DNA of 26,904 nucleotides from Prevotellaceae bacterium (GCA_003150315.1 QAML01000049.1:1-26904); one strand, 5' to 3'; counted from the stretch's first letter, positions 8,161 through 16,308 are shown. Notes: a model not told the origin generated them from the sequence alone. A program made the numbers and translations.

Positions 8161-9060
8161 ATGAGTAAAATAAGAGCAGCAGTAGTGGGATATGGCAACA
8201 TAGGACACTACGTTTTGGAGGCACTTGAAACTGCCCCCGACTTTGAAATTGCGGGCGTTGTGCGCCGTAACGGCGGAGAAAATAAGCCTGAAAGCCTGAA
8301 AAACTATAAGGTTGTAAAAGACATAAACGAACTTGGTAAAGTTGACGTGGCTATTCTTGCCACACCTTCGCGTAAGGTTGAAGAAAATGCCAAGAAATAT
8401 CTTGCCTTGGGCATACGTACCGTTGACAGTTTCGATATTCATACACAGGTTCCGGCTCTTCGCCGCACACTCGACGCTGTGGCAAAAGCCAACAACTCGG
8501 TAAGCATTATTTCTGCGGGATGGGATCCGGGCACAGACAGCATTGTGCGCGCCATGTTGCAGGCTGTGGCTCCGAAAGGTCTGACCTACACAAATTTCGG
8601 TCCCGGAATGAGCATGGGACACACCGTGGCAGTGAAAGCAATAGAGGGAGTGAAAGCAGCACTCTCCATGACAATCCCCATAGGTACGGGATTGCACCGC
8701 AGAATGGTGTATGTGGAACTGGAAAAAGGCGCAGATTTCAAAACCGTTGAAAACGCCATAAAGACCGACCCCTATTTCGTGAACGACGAAACCCATGTGC
8801 AACAGGTGGCATGCGTGGATGATGTGATTGACATGGGACACGGGGTAAACCTTACCCGCAAGGGGGTGAGCGGAAAGACCCAAAACCAACTTTTCGAGTT
8901 TAACATGCACATCAACAACCCGGCCCTCACGGGGCAGATACTTGTTTGCACCGCCCGCGCGGCAATGCGCCAGCAACCGGGCTGTTACACACTTATCGAA
9001 GTGCCGGTCATAGACCTCCTCTACGGAGAGCGCGAAGACCTTGTGGCTCATCTTGTATAA
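8161..9060 (+). CDS. ddh: meso-diaminopimelate D-dehydrogenase
   Basis: 299 residues, as expected for the family. It makes meso-diaminopimelate directly from tetrahydrodipicolinate, ammonia and NADPH, the one-step branch of lysine and peptidoglycan precursor synthesis common in Bacteroidetes. The Rossmann motif is VGYGNIG (9-15). Further family segments are SAGWDPGTDS, GPGMSMGHTVAVK and the C-terminal VPVIDLLYG. It is a single gene with a strong terminator 23 bp downstream, divergent from metF. Confidence 0.95.
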   Translation: MSKIRAAVVGYGNIGHYVLEALETAPDFEIAGVVRRNGGENKPESLKNYKVVKDINELGKVDVAILATPSRKVEENAKKYLALGIRTVDSFDIHTQVPALRRTLDAVAKANNSVSIISAGWDPGTDSIVRAMLQAVAPKGLTYTNFGPGMSMGHTVAVKAIEGVKAALSMTIPIGTGLHRRMVYVELEKGADFKTVENAIKTDPYFVNDETHVQQVACVDDVIDMGHGVNLTRKGVSGKTQNQLFEFNMHINNPALTGQILVCTARAAMRQQPGCYTLIEVPVIDLLYGEREDLVAHLV

Positions 9061-9082
9061 AAACAAGCAATTATAAATTTGT

Positions 9083-9118
9083 AAAATCGGTATTTCCGCA
9101 TGGAGATACCGATTTTTT
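9083..9118 (+). terminator. Rho-independent terminator of ddh
   Basis: AAAATCGGTAT (9083-9093) pairs with ATACCGATTTT (9106-9116), and the stem is followed by a run of T. Confidence 0.9.
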
Positions 9119-9271
9119 ATGCTCTTCCGTAGTTATGGCGCACGCGCTTTTCCTGTTTTTCGGAAAACACGGGACACGTCCGGAAACCGAATAATTATGC
9201 GCCGGACACCATGCGCAACGTCTTTTTTACAAGTCTCTAAATATCAAACATTTACGGTATTTTGCAATTTC
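9119..9271. other. Intergenic stretch with no gene seen
   Basis: No supportable gene. A six-base inverted repeat is visible (GTCCGG near 9178, CCGGAC near 9202) with no T-run. The stretch lies between the ddh terminator and repeat copy 3. Confidence 0.4.
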
Positions 9272-9411
9272 CTTGTAAGTCATTGTTTTTCAAAGACTTG
9301 GAACAACGAAAAATACAAGCCATATATTTTGAAATAAAAGGCACTTATTTTAAAATAAGTGCCTTATGTTTTTTACGACAAGCCATGTGTTTTTTCGGAG
9401 AACCCGTAAAA
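9272..9411 (-). repeat. Intergenic 21-bp-unit palindromic element, copy 3
   Basis: On the plus strand the sites start at 9313 (ATACAAGCCATATAT), 9334 (ATAAAAGGCACTTAT) and 9355 (inverted ATAAGTGCCTTATGT). The arms are swapped relative to copies 2, 4 and 6: CTTGTAAGTCATTG is on the left, and ACAAGCCATGTG with the T-run and CGG is on the right. The element is therefore in minus orientation. It lies between ddh (+) and the DUF4186 gene (-), which converge. Confidence 0.87.
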
Positions 9412-9514
9412 AGAGAAATAAAACCATGAAAAATTCATTTTGCAACCATAAAATTCGCAACATTTGCTGCCCGCGCGGATGTTTTCGCTATTACCCTGCG
9501 CTCATGTCCCGGCA

Positions 9515-9970
9515 TCACGGATTTTCTTCGGTCTGCCTCCTGATCCACTCCGTTATAAGACTCACGGCATAGTCCTGCTCGGATTGCGAAAGCCTTACGC
9601 CTTTGGGAATGCCGTGCCATTTTTCAAAACAACCGCGACAGCAACACGCCGTGGCGTGCTGCGCAATGAACACTGGGTGAAGTCCGTGGCGCATGGGCGT
9701 TTGTTTTCCGTCGTTTCTTATTTCCGCCGGTGCCAGTCGCTTTCTCACAATTTCGGCGGCATGTTGTTTTATCACCGCCATGCCTTTGGTTCTGACGTAT
9801 TCCTTTTCTTTTTCGTTCAACGAAAAACGGCTGCGAAACCGCGACATTCCAAGCCTCTCCATAGCCTTGTCCATGCTTTCGAACTCCCGCTCCGCGCCGT
9901 TTTCCTCTGCCTCGACTTTCCAAAACGATGCGAACAAATCCACTTCGTTTCCGCCGCTGTTTTCTTTCAT
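9515..9970 (-). CDS. DUF4186 family protein
   Basis: 151 residues from the ATG at 9970. The C-terminal half carries the DUF4186 signature: TPMR, HPVFIAQHATA, then a cysteine cluster (Cys109, 110, 111 and 114) and EKWHGIPKG. The Cys/His arrangement suggests a metal site, but the function is unknown. The N-terminal 50 residues are charged and less conserved. There is no signal peptide, so it is probably cytoplasmic. A strong hairpin with a T-run ends just before the start codon, so expression may depend on read-through from the alcohol dehydrogenase gene. Confidence 0.8.
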   Translation of the reverse strand: MKENSGGNEVDLFASFWKVEAEENGAEREFESMDKAMERLGMSRFRSRFSLNEKEKEYVRTKGMAVIKQHAAEIVRKRLAPAEIRNDGKQTPMRHGLHPVFIAQHATACCCRGCFEKWHGIPKGVRLSQSEQDYAVSLITEWIRRQTEENP

Positions 9971-9983
9971 GTGGGTAATGCTT

Positions 9984-10040
9984 GATAAAAACAACAGTTC
10001 CGCCACTCAACGCTCGGGAGCGCATGCTGACGGAACTGCC
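9984..10040 (-). terminator. Hairpin terminator or attenuator between the alcohol dehydrogenase and DUF4186 genes
   Basis: On the minus strand CAGTTCCG (10038-10031) pairs with CGGAACTG (10002-9995), enclosing an inner CGCTC/GAGCG hairpin (10022-10011). TTGTTTTTATC follows. The stem ends 25 bp before the DUF4186 start codon. Confidence 0.75.
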
Positions 10041-10070
10041 TATATTTGTGTTTGTAAGCGCAGAAGAGCT

Positions 10071-11246
10071 TTATTTCATACTCTCGCGCAAAATTGTAAC
10101 TACGTCGTCTTTCGTAAGAATCCTGTAACCGCCGTCAAGAATTATGGTAGCCTTGGCAATAGAGGGGATGTTCTCCTCGGTAACGCCGAGTTCTTTCGAA
10201 TTGGTTACCACACCTATTTTATTCATCCAATCTTCGAGAGCGGCAATACCCGCAAGTCCCGCATCATGGTCGCTCATTTTTGAAGTATCCAAGCTCCAGA
10301 CATTCTCGGCAAAGCGACGGAACTTCGCAACACCGCTGTCAAGGATAAACCTATAGTATGGTCCTGACACGGCAGCCAATGTCATTCCGTGGGTGGCGTT
10401 CGTAACAGCTCCTATAGCCTGCCCTATCATGTGAACTTCCCAATCCTGAGTTTTACCACACCCTATGAGTGTGTTCAAAGCCCATGTGGCTGTCCACATA
10501 ATGTTACTCCGCGCCTCGTAGTTCTCTGGATTTTCAACGGCATCAAGACTTGATTTCACCAACGAGCGCATCAGTCCTTCGGCTAAATAGTCGCTCGTGT
10601 TGTCATCTGCCCCGCTGAAATATTGTTCCATGATATGGCTCATAATGTCAAAGATTCCCGAAACCATTTGATAGCGCGGAACGCTGAATGTGAACTTAGG
10701 ATTCAGAATTGCGAACTTCGGCATCATTTCTTCGCCAAACACTTTTCCGATTTTAAGTCCCTGAGCGTGATTTGTAATAACAGATCCGCCATTCATTTCG
10801 GAACCTGTGCCCACCATTGTCAGCACCGCACCAACGGGAATGAGCTTTTGCCCGGGCAGAGGATTGTTTTGTTTCAGATAAAACCAGTCCCAGGCATCGC
10901 CGTCATAGTTTGCGGCTGCGCCGACTCCCTTGGCGTAGTCAATGGTAGAGCCTCCGCCCACGGCAAGAATGAAATCAACATTATTCTCGCGCACAAGTTT
11001 CACACCCTCATTGAGTTTTTCCACCGTAGGATTGGACATAACACCGCCGTCTTCGACAATTTTCTTTCCCTGTTGCTTCAGGACTTCCACAACTTGATCG
11101 TAAATGCCATTGCGTTTGATGCTGCCTCCGCCATAACTGAGCATTACGGTGGAACCTTGGTTTTTCAACTCATCGGAAAGGAATTTCAAAGAATCATCGC
11201 CGAAATAAAGTTTTGTTGGATTTGAATATTTGAAATTGCCGATCAT
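10071..11246 (-). CDS. Iron-containing alcohol dehydrogenase (butanol dehydrogenase/YqhD-like)
   Basis: 391 residues, full length. Cytoplasmic NAD(P)H-dependent reduction of aldehydes to alcohols is the expected reaction. Visible motifs are GGGS at 97-100 (dinucleotide site), GTGSEMNGG near 146, and the four metal ligands of the YqhD-type family: Asp200, His204, His272 and His286, in FDIMSH, WEVHMIG and ATHG. The aldehyde substrate cannot be told from sequence. It follows the DUF3332 gene by 57 bp in the same direction; no strong promoter was seen between them. Confidence 0.92.
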   Translation of the reverse strand: MIGNFKYSNPTKLYFGDDSLKFLSDELKNQGSTVMLSYGGGSIKRNGIYDQVVEVLKQQGKKIVEDGGVMSNPTVEKLNEGVKLVRENNVDFILAVGGGSTIDYAKGVGAAANYDGDAWDWFYLKQNNPLPGQKLIPVGAVLTMVGTGSEMNGGSVITNHAQGLKIGKVFGEEMMPKFAILNPKFTFSVPRYQMVSGIFDIMSHIMEQYFSGADDNTSDYLAEGLMRSLVKSSLDAVENPENYEARSNIMWTATWALNTLIGCGKTQDWEVHMIGQAIGAVTNATHGMTLAAVSGPYYRFILDSGVAKFRRFAENVWSLDTSKMSDHDAGLAGIAALEDWMNKIGVVTNSKELGVTEENIPSIAKATIILDGGYRILTKDDVVTILRESMK

Positions 11247-11303
11247 ATCTTTTGTTTTTAGAGTTTTCTTTTATCTATTATCGGGGGCAAAGCGTTCCCG
11301 AAA

Positions 11304-11852
11304 TCATTTCACGGCAAAGAAATAACCGCCCTGTGTGGCAAGACGTGCCTGATAAACTCCCTCGTCATTGAGAGCGAAATCCATGACATTGCCTTTAACG
11401 TTGGCTTTTATGCTTCCGTCGCCGTTAAAACGGAAAAGTTCCTTGCTCTGTCCGTCTTTTATCTGTGTCCACGAGTCGTTTTCGTCGTTATGTATGAGTT
11501 CGGTTATCGCACCATCGGGAGCGGTGATACGGTAACCGTTTTTAAGATATGTCAAAGCGTAATATTTGCCGTCCTTACCCATAATGCTCTCGGTCTGACC
11601 GGCTTTGTATGCAATGGGATTGCTGCCGCTCCAAAACTCAATAGTGTTGAGCACCAACACATCAACTACGCAGCAAACCGCATAGGCGGGAGATATGAGA
11701 AGGAATATGATTTCGTTGAGGAATTTGGAATTTGTTGCACCCTTGTTCCAATGTGCGAGCTTGCTGAACAGACTGAAACTACCCACACACGAAGATGTTA
11801 TCAAACTTGCCGCCATGAACAGTGCGGCAACTTTAAGATGCTTGATTTTCAT
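11304..11852 (-). CDS. DUF3332 family lipoprotein
   Basis: 182 residues. The signal peptide ends in a lipobox at Cys22 (TSSC). The following GSFSLFSKLAHWNK and the NTIEFWSGSNP segment are typical of DUF3332, a small Bacteroidetes lipoprotein family of unknown role. A hydrophobic stretch (IIFLLISPAYAVCCVVDVLVL) lies in the middle and may touch the membrane. The C-terminal half is strand-rich. A -7-like TACTTTTA lies upstream on the minus strand (near 11905), one mismatch from consensus. Confidence 0.8.
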   Translation of the reverse strand: MKIKHLKVAALFMAASLITSSCVGSFSLFSKLAHWNKGATNSKFLNEIIFLLISPAYAVCCVVDVLVLNTIEFWSGSNPIAYKAGQTESIMGKDGKYYALTYLKNGYRITAPDGAITELIHNDENDSWTQIKDGQSKELFRFNGDGSIKANVKGNVMDFALNDEGVYQARLATQGGYFFAVK

Positions 11853-12051
11853 TAGTCTTACAGTTTTGATTGTTTAGTATGAATTTGATTTCTGATGTAA
11901 AAGTAAGAAAATACTCCCATGCTGATATACAACATGCACCATTTTAACTAAAATATAACTATTGCCCCAAATAGCGCATGCCCGCGCCGGCAAAATGCAA
12001 AGGCATCCTACTATTATTTTTCAGATTATAAACCGTGTTTTTCGGGATGTA
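11853..12051. other. Upstream region of the DUF3332 gene, no gene seen
   Basis: AT-rich spacer holding the presumed DUF3332 promoter (TACTTTTA on the minus strand near 11905). No other structure was found before repeat copy 4 begins. Confidence 0.4.
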
Positions 12052-12200
12052 TTTTTCGGGAAATCCGCCACGCAAAAAAACACATGGCTTGTTGCGAAAA
12101 ATACAAGGCACTTATTTTAAAATACAAGCCATATATTTCAAAATATATGGCTTGTATTTTTGCGTTTTTCAGACCTCTGAAACACAACAACTTACAAAAG
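12052..12200 (+). repeat. Intergenic 21-bp-unit palindromic element, copy 4
   Basis: Sites start at 12101 (ATACAAGGCACTTAT), 12122 (ATACAAGCCATATAT) and 12143 (inverted ATATATGGCTTGTAT). The site classes are swapped relative to copy 2, yet sites 2 and 3 still match each other perfectly. The left arm has ACATGGCTTGT and the right arm ends CTTACAAAAG. It lies between two minus-strand genes, downstream of the PqqD-like cluster. The remaining 12201-12318 contains no gene. Confidence 0.9.
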
Positions 12201-12318
12201 TACCTCAGCAGCCTGTTTATTTTCCGTTTTTTGCAGGTACGGACACCCCGTTTTCGGCTCTCGTTTTTTCAAAAACAGAGCTTCGGACTGCGCTTCACTT
12301 TGCGCGAAACCGGCATTA

Positions 12319-12588
12319 CTATTCCTCGATCATTCCAAGCTCGCGTATTTTTGCGAGCAAGGCAACAACGTCTTCACGTGCCTGAGTCTCGTCAACTTCA
12401 TAGGCATCGGTGAGAGCCTTTACCAAATCGTCCACCTCAAACTCGCCCTGTGTCATGCGTTCCCACACCACAGCCGCAGTTTCATTAAGCGTAAGGAGAT
12501 TGGTAAAATCCACGTTTTCCAATTTTCCGGGCACAACTATGCTCTGACCCACAAGAGTTCTCAACTCAAAACTTCCGTCTAATTTCAT
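12319..12588 (-). CDS. PqqD-like protein (RiPP recognition element fold)
   Basis: 89 residues from the ATG at 12588, which overlaps the stop of the preceding gene in an ATGA (4-bp) junction. The sequence has the PqqD pattern: VDFTNLLTLNETAAVVWERM, then an acidic linker, LVKALTDAYEVDE, and a closing helix LLAKIRELGMI. PqqD-like domains form a small winged helix that binds leader peptides of ribosomally made, modified peptides and presents them to enzymes. It is free-standing here, not fused to an enzyme. No precursor peptide or radical SAM enzyme was found in the window. It is the last gene of a four-gene cluster. Confidence 0.85.
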   Translation of the reverse strand: MKLDGSFELRTLVGQSIVVPGKLENVDFTNLLTLNETAAVVWERMTQGEFEVDDLVKALTDAYEVDETQAREDVVALLAKIRELGMIEE

Positions 12589-13103
12589 ATTCCTTTTGTC
12601 TTTTCTATTTTCATCCATTCGGGCTTCGCCAAAAGCCACAACATTTTGAGATATACATGATGATGGAACGCCAGAAACAGTCGTCGCACCCACGGATTGC
12701 GAGGCCACAACGTCGTGAACAGTTTCCATTTCCACGAATACATTTTCTTGAATTCGCCGTTGCCGCCCGTGCGGCGATAAGCAGTGATTATGCCCACGAT
12801 ATTTTCCTGTTTGGCATGTTCCTTTCCGTACACATTTCCGTCGCCGCGCATTATAATTCGTTCTTCGTCTGCATATACCACTCTGTGAGCCACATATCGC
12901 CCCTCGTCTGTCAGGGCAAGAACAAAATCATTAGCCTTGGCTTTTTCACATTTCTCAAGTTTCACATCCTCGCGATAGCCCTCGAAAAAAGGTTGCATGC
13001 TATGTCCCACAACAGTAAGGGTTACGTCATGCCCCTGATCTATAAGTTGTTTGGCATGAGCAAAGAGAATTTCGTTTGGAACGGTAACAGGTTCTAAGGA
13101 CAT
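12585..13103 (-). CDS. S24/S26 family serine peptidase, SipW/ER signal-peptidase-like
   Basis: 172 residues from ATG 13103. Ser35 lies in the SMxP-type motif (GHSMQP). The second catalytic position is His73 in AHRVV, followed by MRGDGN (85-90). A His in place of the usual Lys is the mark of the archaeal/ER-type (S26B, SipW-like) signal peptidases. Unlike those, no N-terminal membrane anchor is visible; the C-terminal 40 residues are aromatic and hydrophobic and may bind membrane. The frame overlaps the kinase-like gene by 10 bp and the PqqD-like gene by 4 bp. It probably cleaves a peptide linked to this cluster; that is inference. Confidence 0.8.
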   Translation of the reverse strand: MSLEPVTVPNEILFAHAKQLIDQGHDVTLTVVGHSMQPFFEGYREDVKLEKCEKAKANDFVLALTDEGRYVAHRVVYADEERIIMRGDGNVYGKEHAKQENIVGIITAYRRTGGNGEFKKMYSWKWKLFTTLWPRNPWVRRLFLAFHHHVYLKMLWLLAKPEWMKIEKTKGI

Positions 13104-13984
13104 ACCACCGTGGATTTGCAAAGTTTGGCAGCATCGTCATCAGGCAGGTTCTCGAGTTCGTAAACCGGCACAAGTTCGGCAAGTCGCAGCATTGTGGAAA
13201 GAATGGATTGGTACGATTCACCATGACACATGAGAGTGCTGACCGAAGAAAAGATGCTTACGAAACCTTTTACATTGTCGAGTTTGCGGATTTTGTTGTG
13301 TTTTGCCTGAACAAGCGAAACCAACGCGCCAACCGGAGCTTTGAGCTGTTTATAACAGGGAGTTTTACCGCTCCAAGGCGAACCGTAAACAAATACCCCC
13401 TCATCGGTAATGCGTATTATGGGATTGTCATCATTCATAAGTTCGCATCCAGGAAAGTTCCTCAACCACGACTGCGAATGAGTGCTTTTGCCCGTGCCGC
13501 TTTTGCCAAGAAACATGTAACCTTTGTTTTCGTAGAGAACTGTTGAAGAATGTATGGCAACAGTATTGAGACCGCTCGTGGCAAAAGCATAAGCCACCAT
13601 AACGGAACTCGCCAAAACACGTATGTAACGCCTGTCCTGCGGAATGATTGAGACATGAACCGTTTTAAGATCGGGTTCCATGTCAATAACAGCCATAGGA
13701 CTGCGGTCATAATCGCGAAAAGCAAAAACTACTCCCTTGTCGCTGCGTTCAAACATACTGTATTCCGCATCGTTCGAAGGAAAAGTTCCTGTTTTCTTAA
13801 GATTTTCGGTATCGGGACGGTATTTGCTGTCGGCAATAACATGAAGAACTACATCGCCTTTACCATTATTTTCGGTTAGAAAAGGCTGAAACGACGGCGC
13901 AACCTCAACCGCACTCCTCGGAGAATCCACAAAATCTATTCTGACTATGTGTCCCGCTATGTCGTAAACCTGTGTCTCTGTCAT
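13094..13984 (-). CDS. HPr kinase-like protein (PqqD-associated type)
   Basis: 296 residues from the ATG at 13984, one base after the upstream stop. The C-terminal half is an HPrK-type P-loop domain: His145 in AIHSS, Walker A GKSGTGKST (160-168), acidic Asp185-Asp186 in LMNDDNP, and GSPWSGK (201-207). The N-terminal 120 residues do not resemble the HPr kinase regulatory domain, and no HPr gene is nearby. Related kinase-like proteins occur in lasso peptide and other RiPP gene clusters, where some phosphorylate the precursor. The context with a PqqD-like domain and an S26 protease supports such a role over carbon catabolite control. The substrate is unknown. Confidence 0.8.
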   Translation of the reverse strand: MTETQVYDIAGHIVRIDFVDSPRSAVEVAPSFQPFLTENNGKGDVVLHVIADSKYRPDTENLKKTGTFPSNDAEYSMFERSDKGVVFAFRDYDRSPMAVIDMEPDLKTVHVSIIPQDRRYIRVLASSVMVAYAFATSGLNTVAIHSSTVLYENKGYMFLGKSGTGKSTHSQSWLRNFPGCELMNDDNPIIRITDEGVFVYGSPWSGKTPCYKQLKAPVGALVSLVQAKHNKIRKLDNVKGFVSIFSSVSTLMCHGESYQSILSTMLRLAELVPVYELENLPDDDAAKLCKSTVVCP

Positions 13985-13985
13985 G

Positions 13986-14456
13986 TTATTCTTCATAATC
14001 CACACCGAAAGCCTCATCAATTTTCTCGTTGCTCTCCTGATGCACGGCATTCGAGACAGAAGCAAACTTAAAATCCTCTGCTGTAAGTTGCTTAAGCAAT
14101 GCGCCCTCGTCAAGATAGTTCTTGCGAACTTTCATAAACATCTTGTTGGCTTTCTTCTCGCTTTTGGTATAATATATAATGCATAGGCGGTTGGGATCAT
14201 TGAGAGTTTTTGTAAAATGAGCCTTAAGCTGCAAAGAGAAAAACGGACGATCGAGCAAAAAGCCGGTACGCTTTTGTAAATTTGCGTCATCTATTTTCTG
14301 CACAGTAGTCATGTAAACCGTGGAATCGCGCATAGAATCTCCAACACCAAAGACATAAACCGCACCTTGTGTGGCAAGATTTTTATTTTGAGCCATACAA
14401 ACGGTGGCAAACAGCACCGATATTATTGCAAGAAAGGCTTTTCCGATTTTATTCAT
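13986..14456 (-). CDS. Conserved secreted Bacteroidales protein of unknown function
   Basis: 156 residues from the ATG at 14456. A signal peptide (AFLAIISVLFATVCMAQ) is clear, with cleavage likely after MAQ. The mature part (GAVYVFGVGDSMRDSTVYMT, LNDPNRLCIIYYTKSEKKANK, AEDFKFASV) resembles an uncharacterised Bacteroidales family. The longer frame back to 14501 is rejected because it crosses the -7 box at 14486-14479. It is the first gene of the cluster; the kinase-like gene follows after one base. Whether it acts with the cluster or only shares its promoter is unknown. Confidence 0.7.
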   Translation of the reverse strand: MNKIGKAFLAIISVLFATVCMAQNKNLATQGAVYVFGVGDSMRDSTVYMTTVQKIDDANLQKRTGFLLDRPFFSLQLKAHFTKTLNDPNRLCIIYYTKSEKKANKMFMKVRKNYLDEGALLKQLTAEDFKFASVSNAVHQESNEKIDEAFGVDYEE

Positions 14457-14478
14457 GAGCGTATGTTTTGTAATGATG

Positions 14479-14501
14479 CAAAGGTAAGATAATTTTGCCA
14501 A
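14479..14501 (-). promoter_or_regulatory. Promoter of the secreted protein/kinase/protease/PqqD cluster
   Basis: On the minus strand TACCTTTG (14486-14479) is a perfect -7 box with TTG (14501-14499) exactly 12 bp upstream. The start codon is 22 bases beyond the box. No TTG is at 19-bp spacing. Confidence 0.6.
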
Positions 14502-14550
14502 TTACCTGTTGGTTTCAGTCTATTTTGCTACAAACCGCAATGCATTACCA

Positions 14551-14600
14551 AAAAAGAAAACCGGAGGCACCGACATCATAATCGGTTCCTCCGGTTTTTA
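14551..14600 (-). terminator. Rho-independent terminator of htrA
   Basis: AAAACCGGAGG (14557-14567) and CCTCCGGTTTT (14588-14598) form a stem, extended by CCGA/TCGG inside. On the minus strand the stem is followed by TTTTCTTTTTTGG. It ends htrA transcription before the cluster promoter. Confidence 0.88.
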
Positions 14601-14625
14601 TATTTGTCCTTTGCTAAGGCAAGTT

Positions 14626-16107
14626 TTATTTCTTGCCCGGCTTTTCGTCTTTGCTTCCCAGGTCAACGGTGAAGCTCTTCTTTATACCACTCTTGGTTAT
14701 TGCGCGAATCCACAAAGTTCTGTCGCTTGACATATTTGCATTCTTCACTGCCTCATCAAAATCGGAGCGTGTGCGCATCTGTTTGTCATTAACTTGTAGA
14801 ATGATCAAACCTTTAGTGATGCCGGCTTTCTGCATTGCGCCGCTGCGAATTGCGGAAACCTCAAGTCCGTATCCGAGATCCAACTGCTGTTTCAATTCGT
14901 CTGACAGCGGAGTAAGGCTAACGCCCATTTCGTCAATGTCAACCTCTTTCACTACCGACGTTGTGCCCTGCGCGTTCTTCAAGGTTATAAATTTTGTATA
15001 ACTCTTCTTTTCCCGCAAGTAGGAAATCAGAACTTTGTCGCCCGGTTTATGGAGAGAGATGTTTTCTTGAAGCTCTGCCATTTTCTGTACTTTCTTACCG
15101 TTTATGGCAGTTATGACATCGCCTTTCTTTAGTCCCGCTTCGGCAGCAGCACTTCCGTCTTCCACTTCGTCAACATATACACCGTTTACAGTTCCAAGGT
15201 CTGGAGAATTGCCTTTGTCTTTTTCGTTGTCGATGTAATTTGACACATCTGTGCCGCGAATGCCTATTATTGCACGCTGAACGGTTCCGAATTTCTTTAT
15301 ATCTTCCACAACTTTGTTCATAATTGACGTAGGAATCGCGAAACCGTAACCTGCATACGAACCTGTCTGAGATATTATCATATCATTGATACCTACGAGC
15401 TCGCCTTTGGTATTTACGAGTGCGCCACCCGAGTTTCCCGGGTTAATTGCTGCGTCGGTCTGAATAAAAGATTCTATACCGTTGGCACCGACAGTGCGAG
15501 CTTTTGCACTTACAATGCCCGCCGTAACTGTTGAAGTAAGATTAAACGGATTTCCAACGGCTAAAACCCATTCGCCAAGTTTTAAGTTTTCGCTCGAACC
15601 TATTGTTATTGCAGGGAAATTGCTTCCTTCTATTTTTACAAGGGCAAGGTCGGTGGTTTTATCCGTTCCTATGATTCGTGCCTTGAATTCGCGGTTGTCG
15701 TTAAGCTTTACATTTATTTCATCAGCCCCTTCCACGACGTGATTGTTTGTTACGATATATCCGTCAGCTGATATAATAACGCCTGAACCCGATGCTTTGC
15801 GTTGCGGAGTCTGATACTGACGTTTTTGAGTCCCTCCGTTTCCACGTCCGCCAAATATATCGCCGAAAAAGTCCTCAAACGGATCGTAATAATCATAGGT
15901 TTGGGTTTTGGCATTCTGGGTAACTTTTATGTAAACCACGGAATTCACCGCTTTTTCTGCGGCTACGGTAAGATCGGGAGTAACTCCGTTCACGGCAGAA
16001 GCCGTTTCATTGCTTGCACATGCCACATTGTTTGTGGCAAATACGGCTGTTGCCAAAAGGGCTGCCGATACAATGACCGAATAACTTAGCATTCTGTTTG
16101 CTTTCAT
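14626..16107 (-). CDS. htrA: Do/HtrA family periplasmic serine protease
   Basis: 493 residues. The N-terminus is a signal sequence (VIVSAALLATAVFA). The trypsin-like domain has the triad His123 (NNHVV), Asp153 (TDLAL) and Ser226 (GNSGG). Two PDZ domains follow, the first around 300-370 (GLKKGDVITAINGKKV) and the second near the end (GITKGLIILQVNDKQM). A Gly- and Asp-rich loop near 72-95 (DPFEDFFGDIFGGRG) is the usual LA-loop region. It degrades or refolds misfolded envelope proteins. It is a single gene with its own -7 box and terminator. Confidence 0.95.
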   Translation of the reverse strand: MKANRMLSYSVIVSAALLATAVFATNNVACASNETASAVNGVTPDLTVAAEKAVNSVVYIKVTQNAKTQTYDYYDPFEDFFGDIFGGRGNGGTQKRQYQTPQRKASGSGVIISADGYIVTNNHVVEGADEINVKLNDNREFKARIIGTDKTTDLALVKIEGSNFPAITIGSSENLKLGEWVLAVGNPFNLTSTVTAGIVSAKARTVGANGIESFIQTDAAINPGNSGGALVNTKGELVGINDMIISQTGSYAGYGFAIPTSIMNKVVEDIKKFGTVQRAIIGIRGTDVSNYIDNEKDKGNSPDLGTVNGVYVDEVEDGSAAAEAGLKKGDVITAINGKKVQKMAELQENISLHKPGDKVLISYLREKKSYTKFITLKNAQGTTSVVKEVDIDEMGVSLTPLSDELKQQLDLGYGLEVSAIRSGAMQKAGITKGLIILQVNDKQMRTRSDFDEAVKNANMSSDRTLWIRAITKSGIKKSFTVDLGSKDEKPGKK

Positions 16108-16152
16108 ATTACCTGTATTTTATTTGTTTTTGTTCTTTGCTTTAATTCACGG

Positions 16153-16160
16153 CAAATGTA
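16153..16160 (-). promoter_or_regulatory. htrA promoter -7 box (TACATTTG)
   Basis: TACATTTG on the minus strand is a perfect TAnnTTTG match, 45 bases before the htrA start codon. No good -33 TTG was found. The rest of 16108-16396 holds only the M6 terminator and no gene. Confidence 0.5.
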
Positions 16161-16308
16161 ATGCCGAAAGCGACAGGTGAAACCGAAAATGCAGATTTTT
16201 TTTCGCTGCGTTACTAACTTTTAACCGTATTCACTTCCTGCTTAACAGACCTTGCCATAATTTCAGCATCGGTTTTACAGTTTTTAGGGACATAATTCCG
16301 TTTCTGAC

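Noticed and set aside
8140..9066. A 308-residue frame opposite ddh
   Set aside because: ddh on the plus strand is a clear full-length family member; the antisense frame is Cys/His-rich without motifs.
12035..12413. Two overlapping frames on the plus strand near repeat copy 4
   Set aside because: Both are translations of the repeat continuing into the antisense of the PqqD-like gene; no start signal.
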